Positions 16,646 to 25,371 of a DNA stretch of 27,354 nt are shown piece after piece. The notes beneath the pieces are model-generated. The model was not told where the DNA came from, did no database searches, and saw nothing but the letters and a program-made list of their open reading frames with translations. The first letter of the stretch is position 1; each line of letters begins with the position of its first letter. Origin of the DNA: Gymnopus androsaceus JB14 (lineage: Eukaryota; Basidiomycota; Agaricomycetes; Agaricales; Omphalotaceae); the NCBI GenBank assembly GCA_009733575.1, contig ML769990.1:1-27354 (forward strand), given 5' to 3'. A program made the translations under genes and the position numbers.

Positions 16646-16823
16646 CATCAGCAAAACCTGTACCATCACAATACATTTCTTTCGTCTCTGGAACAAGGAT
16701 AGTAATTCCAGAGATCTCCAGAGACCTCCAGAGACATCTGGAGGAGTTTGACAGCTTTTTGACAGCTGTCAGAGCTCTGGAGATCTCTGGAGACCTCTGG
16801 AGACCAACCAGGTTTTGCAGATG
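16646..16823. repeat. 178-bp foldback element with CCAGAGATCT microrepeats
   Basis: Outer inverted repeats 16646-16660 and 16809-16823 (CATCAGCAAAACCTG against its complement, one mismatch). The inner hairpin 16708-16800 consists of repeated CCAGAG(A/G)TCT units on the left and their complements on the right, around GACAGCTTTTTGACAGCTGTC. Short frames here follow the repeat and are not genes. The rest of 16311-17179 has no supported feature. Confidence 0.55.
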
Positions 16824-17179
16824 CACAGCGCAGCATTGACACTGCAGACATTGTTACAATCCAAAGAATGCAATTTGAGAAAACATCTTTATGGAGTAAT
16901 TGAGATACTAAAATAAGTTTAAAAGAATTACAACTGTATGAATTGTGGTTGACAACATCCTATTGAATGGATGGGCAGTTACTATTGCGTGTTCCAAATA
17001 GAAGTTATTTCTAGAAACATGAAAACCTGAGAACTGCAGAATATATACCGGCAGCTATCTCTACACCCTACCCTTCTGCAAGATAATCTAAACAGGTTGT
17101 TACAACATGAGGCTTGTGTGTGAAAAAAATTGAAATGGAGTCTGTGTTTACACTCTAAGACTGTCCCCCATAATACCTA

Positions 17180-18290
17180 TCAATCTTGAAAGGAAATCTT
17201 CAGTGTTGGACTTGATTGCACAAAAGCAAGCAGATCATTGAAGACACCAAAATCATCCCATTTGACAACGTGAAACTCACAGGTTTCAAGGTTCGGGAAA
17301 CTCTGCGAGACTGGAGTCAAAGTACTAAATGAATTTGTCTAGATGGCAAAAATAACGTGGATTCTCCTCCTCTTTGTCATCTTCTGAGTCGCCCTTGAAT
17401 TGGAAAATGGTGAGTTTAGGAGTGCACAGGCACTGAAGAAGTCTGACAAATTGCCCAGAATATCCCTCCACTTTGAGAGACAAGGAGCGAAGATGATGAA
17501 GTGAAATTAGTGAATGTGATGAGGGTTCATCTGGAACTGAAAACCTGTGAATCTGCAGCTCAGTCAGCCTAGGGGCCTGAGCAAGAAACAAATGACGGAA
17601 GGAAAGTTGACAATCCTCCAGTACTGCCTTCACCAAATGGTCAAAGGTGGCATCTGGAATACTGTAGTCAATTGGGTGAGAATAAAAATCGCAGCTGCAG
17701 ATCTGAAGTTCAGACAACTTCGGAATTTGAGTGAGGATGGAGTAAAGAAGTGGAATATTGCAGGAGTTGCACTGCAGCTTTGTCAATGGGAAACAGGGAA
17801 TGGGGAAGCTATGGGCAAAGCTTTGGTGTAAGGGAGCCAATTCCACCTCGCACAGAAATGGAGCTACCTCAAACCCCAAAAAATCTGGTGCATTGGGCAG
17901 CCTGTAGGTGTTAATCTGCAATTGTTTAAGAAGAGGAAGACGCCCTCTGATCAAAGATAACAAGGAGTAGCTTGATCCAGGGATCATGATAGTCACATCC
18001 TCCCAGCATTCAGATTGTTTTGCCAACATGGTCAAAAGACGTCCATCAGTGAAGGCAATGGAGTCTACATGGATAATAAGAGGGCAGGTTTTTGACCATT
18101 CAAGCTGTAAGGCAACAAGCTTAATGGAGCAAGGGGGAATGAGGATTCTTTGCCAGAGGTCTGGAGTTTTAGTGGCCACTGTAAAAGAGCATATGGAAGT
18201 GAGGATAAAGAGGAACCTGATACGGTCTCTCCCATTCCAGAATGCATCCAGCGCTATCCAAAATATATCTGCAAGTAGTTCTGGTGGCAA
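17180..18290 (-). CDS. F-box / leucine-rich protein, 5' end unresolved
   Basis: The minus-strand frame opens with Pro-Pro-Glu-Leu-Leu-Ala-Asp-Ile-Phe and, about 40 residues on, Thr-Pro-Asp-Leu-Trp-Gln-Arg-Ile, the usual start and end of a fungal F-box. Leucine-rich segments follow, such as Leu-Lys-Gln-Leu-Gln-Ile, Leu-Ser-Glu-Leu-Gln-Ile and Leu-Thr-Glu-Leu-Gln-Ile. F-box proteins recruit substrates to SCF ubiquitin ligases; the target is unknown. The visible TAG at 17325 is probably intronic. An intron at 17311-17356 (donor GTTATT, acceptor CTCCAG, 46 nt) joins to a last exon 17310-17180 encoding Phe-Pro-Asn-Leu-Glu-Thr-Cys-Glu-Phe and ending TGA, 354 codons in all. The first codon at 18290 is TTG and no in-frame ATG lies nearby, so a 5' exon is missing or unrecognised, or the start has decayed. 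Confidence 0.75.
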
Positions 18291-18380
18291 AGGTAAGTAA
18301 CATGGATTGGGGGTCTAGGATATGATCTGTAGCATTGCGGTTGGAAAAGAAGTTAATGTTGAGTAGCAGAACAAGAAAGA

Positions 18381-18410
18381 GCACCCATTTGCTTAGTAAG
18401 CACTGGGTGC
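18381..18410. repeat. Compact hairpin upstream of the F-box gene
   Basis: GCACCCA pairs with TGGGTGC and TGCTTA with TAAGCA, leaving only one to three unpaired bases per interruption, within 30 bases. It lies about 90 bases upstream of the F-box frame. It may be a regulatory stem or a transposon remnant; no further evidence is available. Confidence 0.35.
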
Positions 18411-18882
18411 CCGTTGTTTATTCAGCATTTGAGCGGCTAAGCCCAACTGGGCAGTCCCTAGGCAGTAACAGGCAGTAACCAGGTACTGCGTGTTTGATAG
18501 CAAAATAGTTCAAATATTTTGATTGGGAAAGACCAGACATCACAAGACCTTTCACGGGTGCAATAGAACATGATTTACCAGCGCTAAATTTCTTTGATCT
18601 TGAATCCTTTTATGGAGGAAATTATGGCAATTTGCCAAGCAAAATTGACTCTTTTTGCCATCGGAATATTGATTAGATCTCACAGGGTTTTGCGGCTGGG
18701 ATTATATACAAAAAAGAATATATTTTTCTATTTATTTTTTGAGAGAAATCTTTGCTCATTTTTGGTGGAAATCTGTGGCGAAATATATTATTGTTTACTT
18801 GATGTTTTTCTAAACTAATTTCAGCCTTGATTTATCAGATCCGCTGGAGTGTTTGGCCAGAAATTTTTTTTGGTTTCATAAA
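18411..18882. other. No supported gene
   Basis: AT-rich. The frame 18594-18818 (plus) is hydrophobic and lacks any motif. AGGCAGTAAC is tandemly repeated around 18461-18480. Confidence 0.45.
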
Positions 18883-19906
18883 ACTTATGTATATCAGCAT
18901 GAGCAGAATTCTGCTATGAGTAACAAGTATATATTTTTATCTCCCAATTATGTGAATTGCAGTCATAATAACCAGATTACCTGGTATCAACAGTATGCAT
19001 GGAAGTAAATCAGATGACACCAACATCTTGTTGGTAGCAATTGATTGCTGGTAGCTTGTTAAGCCCGTGCAGCCCAGATCGAAGCGGCGGGAAATCGATC
19101 GCAAATCGATCGTGGGAATCGACCGATGTCGATCGATCGATGACCTGGGTTGGACCTTTGAAGTAATGGGACTTGGCGAAGCTATTAGCAACACCCTTAA
19201 CACACTGTAATGTGTCCCAGAGGAAAGGAGTGGAAGAAGGGCGGAGCGGAGCGAACGCACAGCCGCAAGTCGATCGCAAATCGATCGCAATGTCGATCGA
19301 TTGATCGGCGGAGATGTCGGAAATACGAATAGAGAAGATCAGCTAGGCTAAGTTGATTTTCGAACTAAAGTTACAATACATGGTATACTACTTAAATACT
19401 AGTGAGTTCGGATAAACGGATAAATGTAAAGAACAATAAGTAATATATATCCGGGAGTGTATTCAGTAAGTATAACAATAAAATAATTCAGTAAGAAAGA
19501 CAAAAGAATATAAGAGGAATAAAACAATAAGAATCGGAAAGTGTGTCTAAACATGATAGGGATGTTTCCGAAGGTAAAGGGCAGCTATCAGATCGATATG
19601 TCGATTGATCGATGGCGATTGATCGGAAATCGGCGGCAAGTGTCGATGATCGGCAGCGAGTGTCGGACGTCGGCAACGAGCGGTGATGATTGTAGGGATA
19701 TAACAGTAGTTACATCAAAAGGTTGATTGATCAATGGCAAATGATCGGAAATCGGCGGTAAGTGTCGGAAATGATCGGTGATGATAGCATGGATATAACA
19801 TAGCTTCAGGAAATCACTTATAGTGGCTGCAGTTCTTGATGTTTCAAAATAAAAATGTAAACTAATTATTCGCAGCAGAATTCTGCTTATATTGGTATAT
19901 ATAACT
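18883..19906. mobile_element. Candidate 1.0-kb element with 33-bp terminal inverted repeats
   Basis: Left end 18883-18915 and right end 19874-19906 are inverted repeats (27 of 33 match), each finishing in the palindrome AGCAGAATTCTGCT. The interior has two domains rich in TCGATCGAT and GATCGG(A/C) motifs (19064-19150 with 19262-19316, and 19575-19770). These generate many overlapping short frames, none credible as a protein. No target duplication is obvious. The simplest reading is a non-autonomous DNA element; simple-repeat expansion between chance inverted repeats is the alternative. Confidence 0.45.
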
Positions 19907-20104
19907 TCTATGATAGTCAAAATTATCTTCTGAGCAAGTTCAAAAATTCTAAGTTAAATTGAGGCAAGTGGGCACTTCAGCCGACTGTGCCAAAACTGCG
20001 AGATTATTCACCAGTTGCCATGTTGATTGACTTCATCATCAAATGTTGCTGTGAGACACTAAGGCAAATGGGGCCAAGTCTATACTGATGGTCAGTTTTA
20101 ATGC

Positions 20105-20640
20105 AAATGTGTGCTGTTTATTCTACAAGGTTTTGTCATTCTAGTCTTAGCCATCCGAGAAGTGCAGGGAGTGCCAATATGGTAATATCAATGCAACATT
20201 GCTATTGGCAGAACAATGAACAAGAGTTGTAACTACTAGTGCATTTTCTACTGCACATGCATAAGTGGAGCCCTGAAAATATACCCAGATCTCCATGCCT
20301 CATGCATGAAATTGTCCCAACACAAAAAATTGGCCTTTTCATCCTCTCAACAGGTAAACCTTGCATGGAAGCAAATGAATAGAGTTGACACCTGTGGACA
20401 CCACTGGCACAGTTTCCAGTGTATATTGTTTTGCAGATTTGGCTCAGATCTCTGTCTTTCACTCATGACAATACTAGGACAGGTAATCACTGGGAGGAAA
20501 TTGAAAGCTCAATTTCCAAAAATTTCTAACTGTTTCCAGTATTTTCTGGGATGACTAAAGGCATCTTGGCAGGCTTGCAGGCATCGCAAAATCAATGAGA
20601 CCCACTCTCGTGTTCTATTATTTGAATTTCTTTTCAGCTG
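20105..20640 (+). repeat. Internally deleted relative of the DUF6534 repeat unit (copy D)
   Basis: The left part (20105-20530) matches 3246-3470, and the right part (20565-20640) matches the 3' flank of copies B and C (GGCTTGCAGGCATCGCA, AATCAATGA(G/A)ACCC). The entire gene between them is absent. The order and orientation of the two arms are kept. Confidence 0.55.
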
Positions 20641-21656
20641 GAGGATAATGTTGATACATGCTATTGGTACTGAGTCCACTAGTTGATTCAGCTCTAACAC
20701 ACCAGCAACTTATCCTCTGCCTGGGAAACCTTTGAATTAGAGAATAACTGGTACCACCTAGTCTATTGATCCTTGTGTGACCAATTTGTAGGGAGAATAA
20801 CTGGTCCTGTTGATTTGCTGTTAATCCCCATGCACTAACCTGTTGGAATTTATAGAAAATCTATTTTAAAACTACAATTACAATGTACTGACCATTTTCT
20901 GATATCACAGAAAATATCCACGCATATATTCACATAGTATCCACTTACTATATGTGAGAGCTATGACATATGGTATAAATACTACTTGTATATACACATG
21001 TACAGTACTTGTTTGCCTCCGGGCCCAAGAGAGGTCAAACGTTCAATAAATCCATTGCAGCTCTTTTTTTATTTCCAATATAACCATGTAACTTACCTAT
21101 CACATTCACTAGATAGCTCCGCTGTTTGACTAGAACAAGCATGAACCACTGTGATTTAACTTCAACTAACAGGTTGTGTCCAGATTGTAGAAAGCAACCT
21201 TCACTAGAACTTCAGACTATGAACAGCAAAAACATTGACTGCTGGCAAGACACAAGCACATCTTGAACAGTCAACTAGCAGCATATGGTCTATTCATTTG
21301 ACGGATAATCATGACAATTTCATTGTTGAATTTGATGATACCTCTGTAGAATGGAGCACACTGTCATGCATGAATATCCTTCTTGAGCTACTTCACCAGG
21401 TATGTAATCTTTACTCAGACTGATTTCTTGAAGTTGTTCTTATCCACAACCTTGTACATTGTAACTAGGGTAGTATTGATTGACCGGTTTGTTTCGGATT
21501 GTTCAACCCAAACAGGTCAATTAACAAGCCGCAATTTATCTCGGTTTTCCTCACAACCCGGTTTCCATGTACCATATTTATAGTACGGAATTGTATAAGT
21601 ACTCTATATATTTAATAGTACGTACAGCGGGCAACTTGTCACACGGTAAAGTTTAA
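20641..21656. other. No supported gene
   Basis: GAGAATAACTGGT occurs twice (20741 and 20793). A 62-codon plus frame (21235-21423) ends near a possible donor GTATGT but has no partner exon and no recognisable family. The rest is AT-rich intergenic sequence. Confidence 0.4.
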
Positions 21657-21732
21657 AAAATCTGCTCGGCAGACTATATGGCATATCGCCAGTCACGTGA
21701 TATTTCAGTATCGTTTCTGCCGAGCAGATTTT
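21657..21732. repeat. Perfect 17-bp-arm hairpin
   Basis: AAAATCTGCTCGGCAGA (21657-21673) is followed after 42 bases by its exact complement (21716-21732). The loop contains the palindrome TCACGTGA. Immediately to the right is a CCGGCAAGCCGGCCAAGCCG tract. It is probably a tiny foldback element. Confidence 0.55.
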
Positions 21733-22244
21733 CCTTGGCAACCCGGCAAGCCGGCCAAGCCGGTCAAGCAAAACTGCCCTTTTTACGATGTAGAGGGTTT
21801 GGTCACCAGGCTAATCATTTGAATACCAAGGCTTTATCCAAAATAGCGCACTTTAGGGGGCGGTTTTGGCAAATTCCCTGTCCAAAAGCGTACTTTGTCT
21901 CCTCGTCCGAGGATAGCGTACTTTGAAGCCGGTGCGTTAGGGCCGATCGAGGCTGATAAACTTCGAGAAGCGGCAGCGCTAGCTTCAAGGCTTTACCGGC
22001 TCTTAAGATTAAAATACCTGCAAAAAAGGTAACTCGAGAAGGTTTTTAGTACTGTAGCCCATATGCAGAGATCTGTAAGAGCTCTGGGAATTTTTTTGCG
22101 ATTTTTTGATCATCCCTGTCCGAAATAGCATTGGCCGGAGAACGCCTTGGTGAAGATTCAGGGGACCTGGTATGGGGCTCTTGGGACAGACGTTATCGCC
22201 ATCTTGAAGTCGCTATTTGCGTGTGGGTCAACCTCAACGCGGAC
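21733..22244. other. No supported gene; short coding-like island
   Basis: AGCG(C/T)ACTTT occurs three times (about 21845, 21888, 21915). The frame 21904-22032 (plus, no ATG) encodes a helix-forming stretch with Ala-Asp-Lys-Leu-Arg-Glu-Ala-Ala and Leu-Tyr-Arg-Leu-Leu-Arg-Leu, which looks like decayed coding sequence of unknown origin. Confidence 0.3.
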
Positions 22245-22731
22245 TCAGCGCCATTCGGCAACTGAAATTTGAGTTTAATCTGAGACCTGGCCCTTAATGC
22301 AAGTAACCCCTCTTGTCTCAGACAGCCAAAATGGTCGATCCAGATTCAGCGAGAATTTACAGTAACTAATTAGTTGAAGGAAGAACATTCGTTTGCTACT
22401 GTTTTCGTTCACTGTTGAGTACTGTTGCTATTAATTTAATGTGGTCAGTTGTGTATATTTACTACAATAAAAAATTAATTATATTAGCTGATTGACCTTG
22501 CCGGTCTACGGTTGGTCTAGCTAGACCGGGTAAATACCCTGTCAACTGCAACCCTGCCTCTGGTTACTTTTCTAGGGGCCAAGCTAACCTTATGCAACTG
22601 CCTTTCAACATTTACCCTTGATCCAAGTACCCATTAATTTTCGTTATCGTATAAGTATAAGTTTTGGCCTACTTATCCTATCATTCTTTCCACTACACCC
22701 AAACCACCCACGATTACGTTATTACTTCAAG
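22245..22731 (+). repeat. Duplicated 5' flank of DUF6534 copy C
   Basis: Aligns with 845-1564 minus its two insertions. It carries the 22-bp segment 22312-22333 inverted relative to 901-922. A hairpin CCGGTCTA...TAGACCGG lies at about 22500-22530 in sequence specific to this copy. A TATAAGTATAAG motif (22650-22661) lies about 75 bases before the ATG. Confidence 0.7.
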
Positions 22732-24399
22732 ATGTCCGGTCTTTCTGCAGCAGAGCAGATCGAGATAAATGCTTCAGTTGGAGCAGTGGTGGGTCCCTTT
22801 GAAGTGAATCTAAATTTGAGGAAGCTAATGGCACTCGATACAGGTTGTCAGCAACTACCTTTCGGTTCGCATAAAACTCTAGGGTCTCGCATGAATTGAG
22901 CTCAACCACTGTTGTTACAGTACTTAACAATGGGTATCGTACTTTCTGCCAGTGAGTGGAACCTACATTGTCACATTCGCGATATTTGTACGAACTTGCC
23001 TTTCACCAGCATGGACCTATTTCTCAAAGTTCCCCGATGATAAATGGTGGTTCAAAGTCCTTGTTATTCTGTGTGTCAGCATGTGCATTGGTGACACTAT
23101 TGGAACGGGTCGGCGTCGTCCTTGTACTCATCTGAGCTTCAAGACTACTGATATTTTCGCAGGTGTCTGGAGTTATGACTGGGCTGTCGCAAATTACGGG
23201 AGTAGGTCTCGAGAACCATTCTTATTATTGGCAACTTACTAACCACTCTTGCTTAGATCCAGCCGTATTGGTATTTACCCCTTGGGCGATTCCCGCTGGA
23301 AGTTTCTTCTTGTGAGATAGCAGCTGCATTTGTGGCTACAGTGCTAATGCTAATGGTTAACTGGTTATCACTTGTAGGGCAACGTGTGGTCTCAGTGTGC
23401 AACTCTTCTATGCGTGGCGAGTTTGGATGATGTCCATGAGAAAGAATTGGATTTTGCCCGGAGTGATAGGATGCCTTTCCATGTTGGGCTGGTGTACGGG
23501 ATCTTGCCTCTCTTCATCTAACAAATACACGAATATCCTTGAATCTTCACAGGTATCATTTGCTGGGAAGTACGCATTATGGCAAGACACAAACTGATCT
23601 CAGATCTCAAACTCCTGCTGTAAGTGCAAGACTCATTTGGAATATACCAGTTTAAGTGTTGATCGATTGTCAGACCAGTGGGCTGGATATGGTTGGGGGG
23701 TTCCGTGTAAGCTGTTTTCCTCTAGCTTCTACCAGTACTAGACCAAACATTCAATAGAGGCGCGGATGTCTTGATCACAAGCTCAATGATTTATTACCTT
23801 GACCCGGGCCTCCGTTTCCGAATTGAGATGCACAAAGCCCAAGCCAGTTACCATGCCCCACGGTACGTTTAGTCCTGAATTTCCGTCGGGCGTTTCTGCT
23901 AACTTTCTTTCTCATCAGACTTTTCCGTCGACTCATACTGCGGACAGTGGAATGCAACCTTCTGTCCCTTTTTGCTCAAGCCATCTCTCTTGGTCTATTC
24001 AATCATAATAGCATTGGATCTTACTATCGTACGTCCAGTCCATCCTATTACTTGATCTCACACCTCGCCTTGGTAGTCATTACGACCCTCACACTCTCCA
24101 AAGTTTACACATTCTCTCTGCTTGTTTCTTGTACGTTTCCTCTTACTTTCTTTTCCTTACATGTTTCTCTCTCCCCAGCGTGAATATCCTCTTCTTACTA
24201 AAGACCTATTCCTTCAGTAAACTGTCGTCACTCTGGAAATGACTCTGGGACCAGCAATGGGGGATTCTGTTTGTCTAAAAGAGAACGAGGCATTGTCGAA
24301 TTGACCGTTCTCCACACCAGTTCCTTTCCAAGCACCCCGGTCTCACACATCCAGTTAGTCCACATATACTCATCATCCTGCTGGTTCTCCGAATCCTAA
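22732..24399 (+). CDS. DUF6534-type seven-transmembrane protein, copy C (12 exons, 320 aa)
   Basis: Exons: 22732-22803, 22921-22951, 23010-23108, 23163-23201, 23257-23311, 23378-23493, 23553-23619, 23674-23706, 23758-23862, 23919-24028, 24077-24130, 24218-24399. All introns are GT-AG, phases agree, and the sum is 963 nt ending TAA. The product has the landmarks of copy B: Gly-Ala-Val-Val-Gly, Trp-Thr-Tyr-Phe-Ser-Lys-Phe-Pro, Asn-Tyr-Gly-Asn-Pro, Tyr-Ala-Trp-Arg-Val-Trp, Gly-Ala-Asp-Val-Leu-Ile-Thr, Met-Ile-Tyr-Tyr-Leu, and Ser-Leu-Asn-Cys-Arg before a polar tail. It is closer to the usual family pattern than copy B, and it keeps the intron 23863-23918 that copy B has exonised. The family is an uncharacterised mushroom membrane family. 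No disabling mutation is visible, so it may be functional. Confidence 0.83.
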
Positions 24400-24729
24400 T
24401 ATTCCAATTAGACGAGAAACAACCAGCAATTATCAGGAGCAGACAAAGGAGCCGGCGTTCAATGAGAATGATGAATTTGATACCCATGCTGTGTTGCCGA
24501 TATGAAGCGCTACTTCCACGGAGAACTCTGGCTAACGAGAAGGCTATAAAGGGCTATATACACATTGGCAAGACGTTATGGCTTGCAGGCGTCGCATAAT
24601 CAGCGAAACTCGATCCACTCTCTAGTCTTCTTTTTCAAATTATCTTCATATCTTACACTCATTCTTTAGTTATATTAGTGTGCTTATAATTGTCAGCTAA
24701 TCATCATGATTCCTATATCCAAGATGCCA
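24400..24729 (+). repeat. Duplicated 3' flank of DUF6534 copy C
   Basis: Counterpart of 5519-5827. Homology ends right after AAGATGCCAG at 24729, the same internal point as in copy B. Confidence 0.75.
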
Positions 24730-24948
24730 GTGTCCGAGGCAAAACCAACTCTTGATGTGATCTGGACCTTGGCAAACTGTATGTGCCGTACATATGTTGT
24801 TTCTGGTGACATAGTTGCAGATTTACTGAAAGAGAGTACTTCAGATCGTGATGAAGTGCATGAGAACATGCTTTTCCGTCAGCAGATATTTCTCCTGTAT
24901 GAGGAGACACTGCAGCCAGGCCATAAAATATCGCGCGAAATACTCTAA
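24706..24948 (+). CDS. Unidentified 80-aa ORF
   Basis: ATG-initiated. The first eight codons lie in the duplicated 3' flank of unit C, so the true coding part, if any, is 24730-24948. That part has balanced composition and amphipathic helices (Asp-Ile-Val-Ala-Asp-Leu-Leu-Lys-Glu, Phe-Leu-Leu-Tyr-Glu-Glu). It is more protein-like than the surroundings. It may be an exon fragment of a gene cut by the duplication boundary. I do not recognise the family. Confidence 0.3.
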   Translation: MIPISKMPVSEAKPTLDVIWTLANCMCRTYVVSGDIVADLLKESTSDRDEVHENMLFRQQIFLLYEETLQPGHKISREIL

Positions 24949-25016
24949 GATAAATGTAATGATAAATGATTAGAAAATCAATATTAATTTCTCATGAAAA
25001 AATGATGATTTCTCGC

Positions 25017-25228
25017 GTGACAACTACTACGAAATTAACAAAGAAATTTTTTGACAATGGCATGCGAAAATCTTTATGTTTTGCGCCTGAAAAATAAAAC
25101 GGCCGCTCAGCGCCTGGTGAGACCCGCAGAGCCGGTGAGCGGCCATTTTATTTTTCAGGCGCAAAACATAAAGATTTTCGCATGCCATTGTCAAAAAATT
25201 TCTTTGTTAATTTTGTAGTAGTTGTCAC
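25017..25228. repeat. 212-bp near-perfect palindrome
   Basis: Arms 25017-25109 and 25136-25228 are 93 bp each and differ at only two positions; the central spacer is 26 bp. It begins GTGACAACTACTAC and ends with the complement. Both differences are CpG against TpG/CpA. The right arm lies in the 3' neighbourhood of the helicase relic. It could be a foldback transposon or a recent inverted duplication. A transcript would form a 93-bp stem. Confidence 0.9.
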
Positions 25229-25371
25229 AGAGTTGAGCGCTGGGGTGGTAGGTGTGCGATTCAGAGTCGAGGGAGTGGCTGGTGCAGTATGGAAAGCGAA
25301 TGTAGAAGATGGTACCAGCTTTATTTCAGTATGTACAAGATTTTCCTTCCTGCTTGCATGTTCGCTCTGTT

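Noticed and set aside
19010..19279. Overlapping minus-strand ORFs of 89-117 codons near 19,000-19,300
   Set aside because: They are produced by the GATCGAT repeats; the peptides are repetitive Asp-Arg-Ser patterns without domain character.
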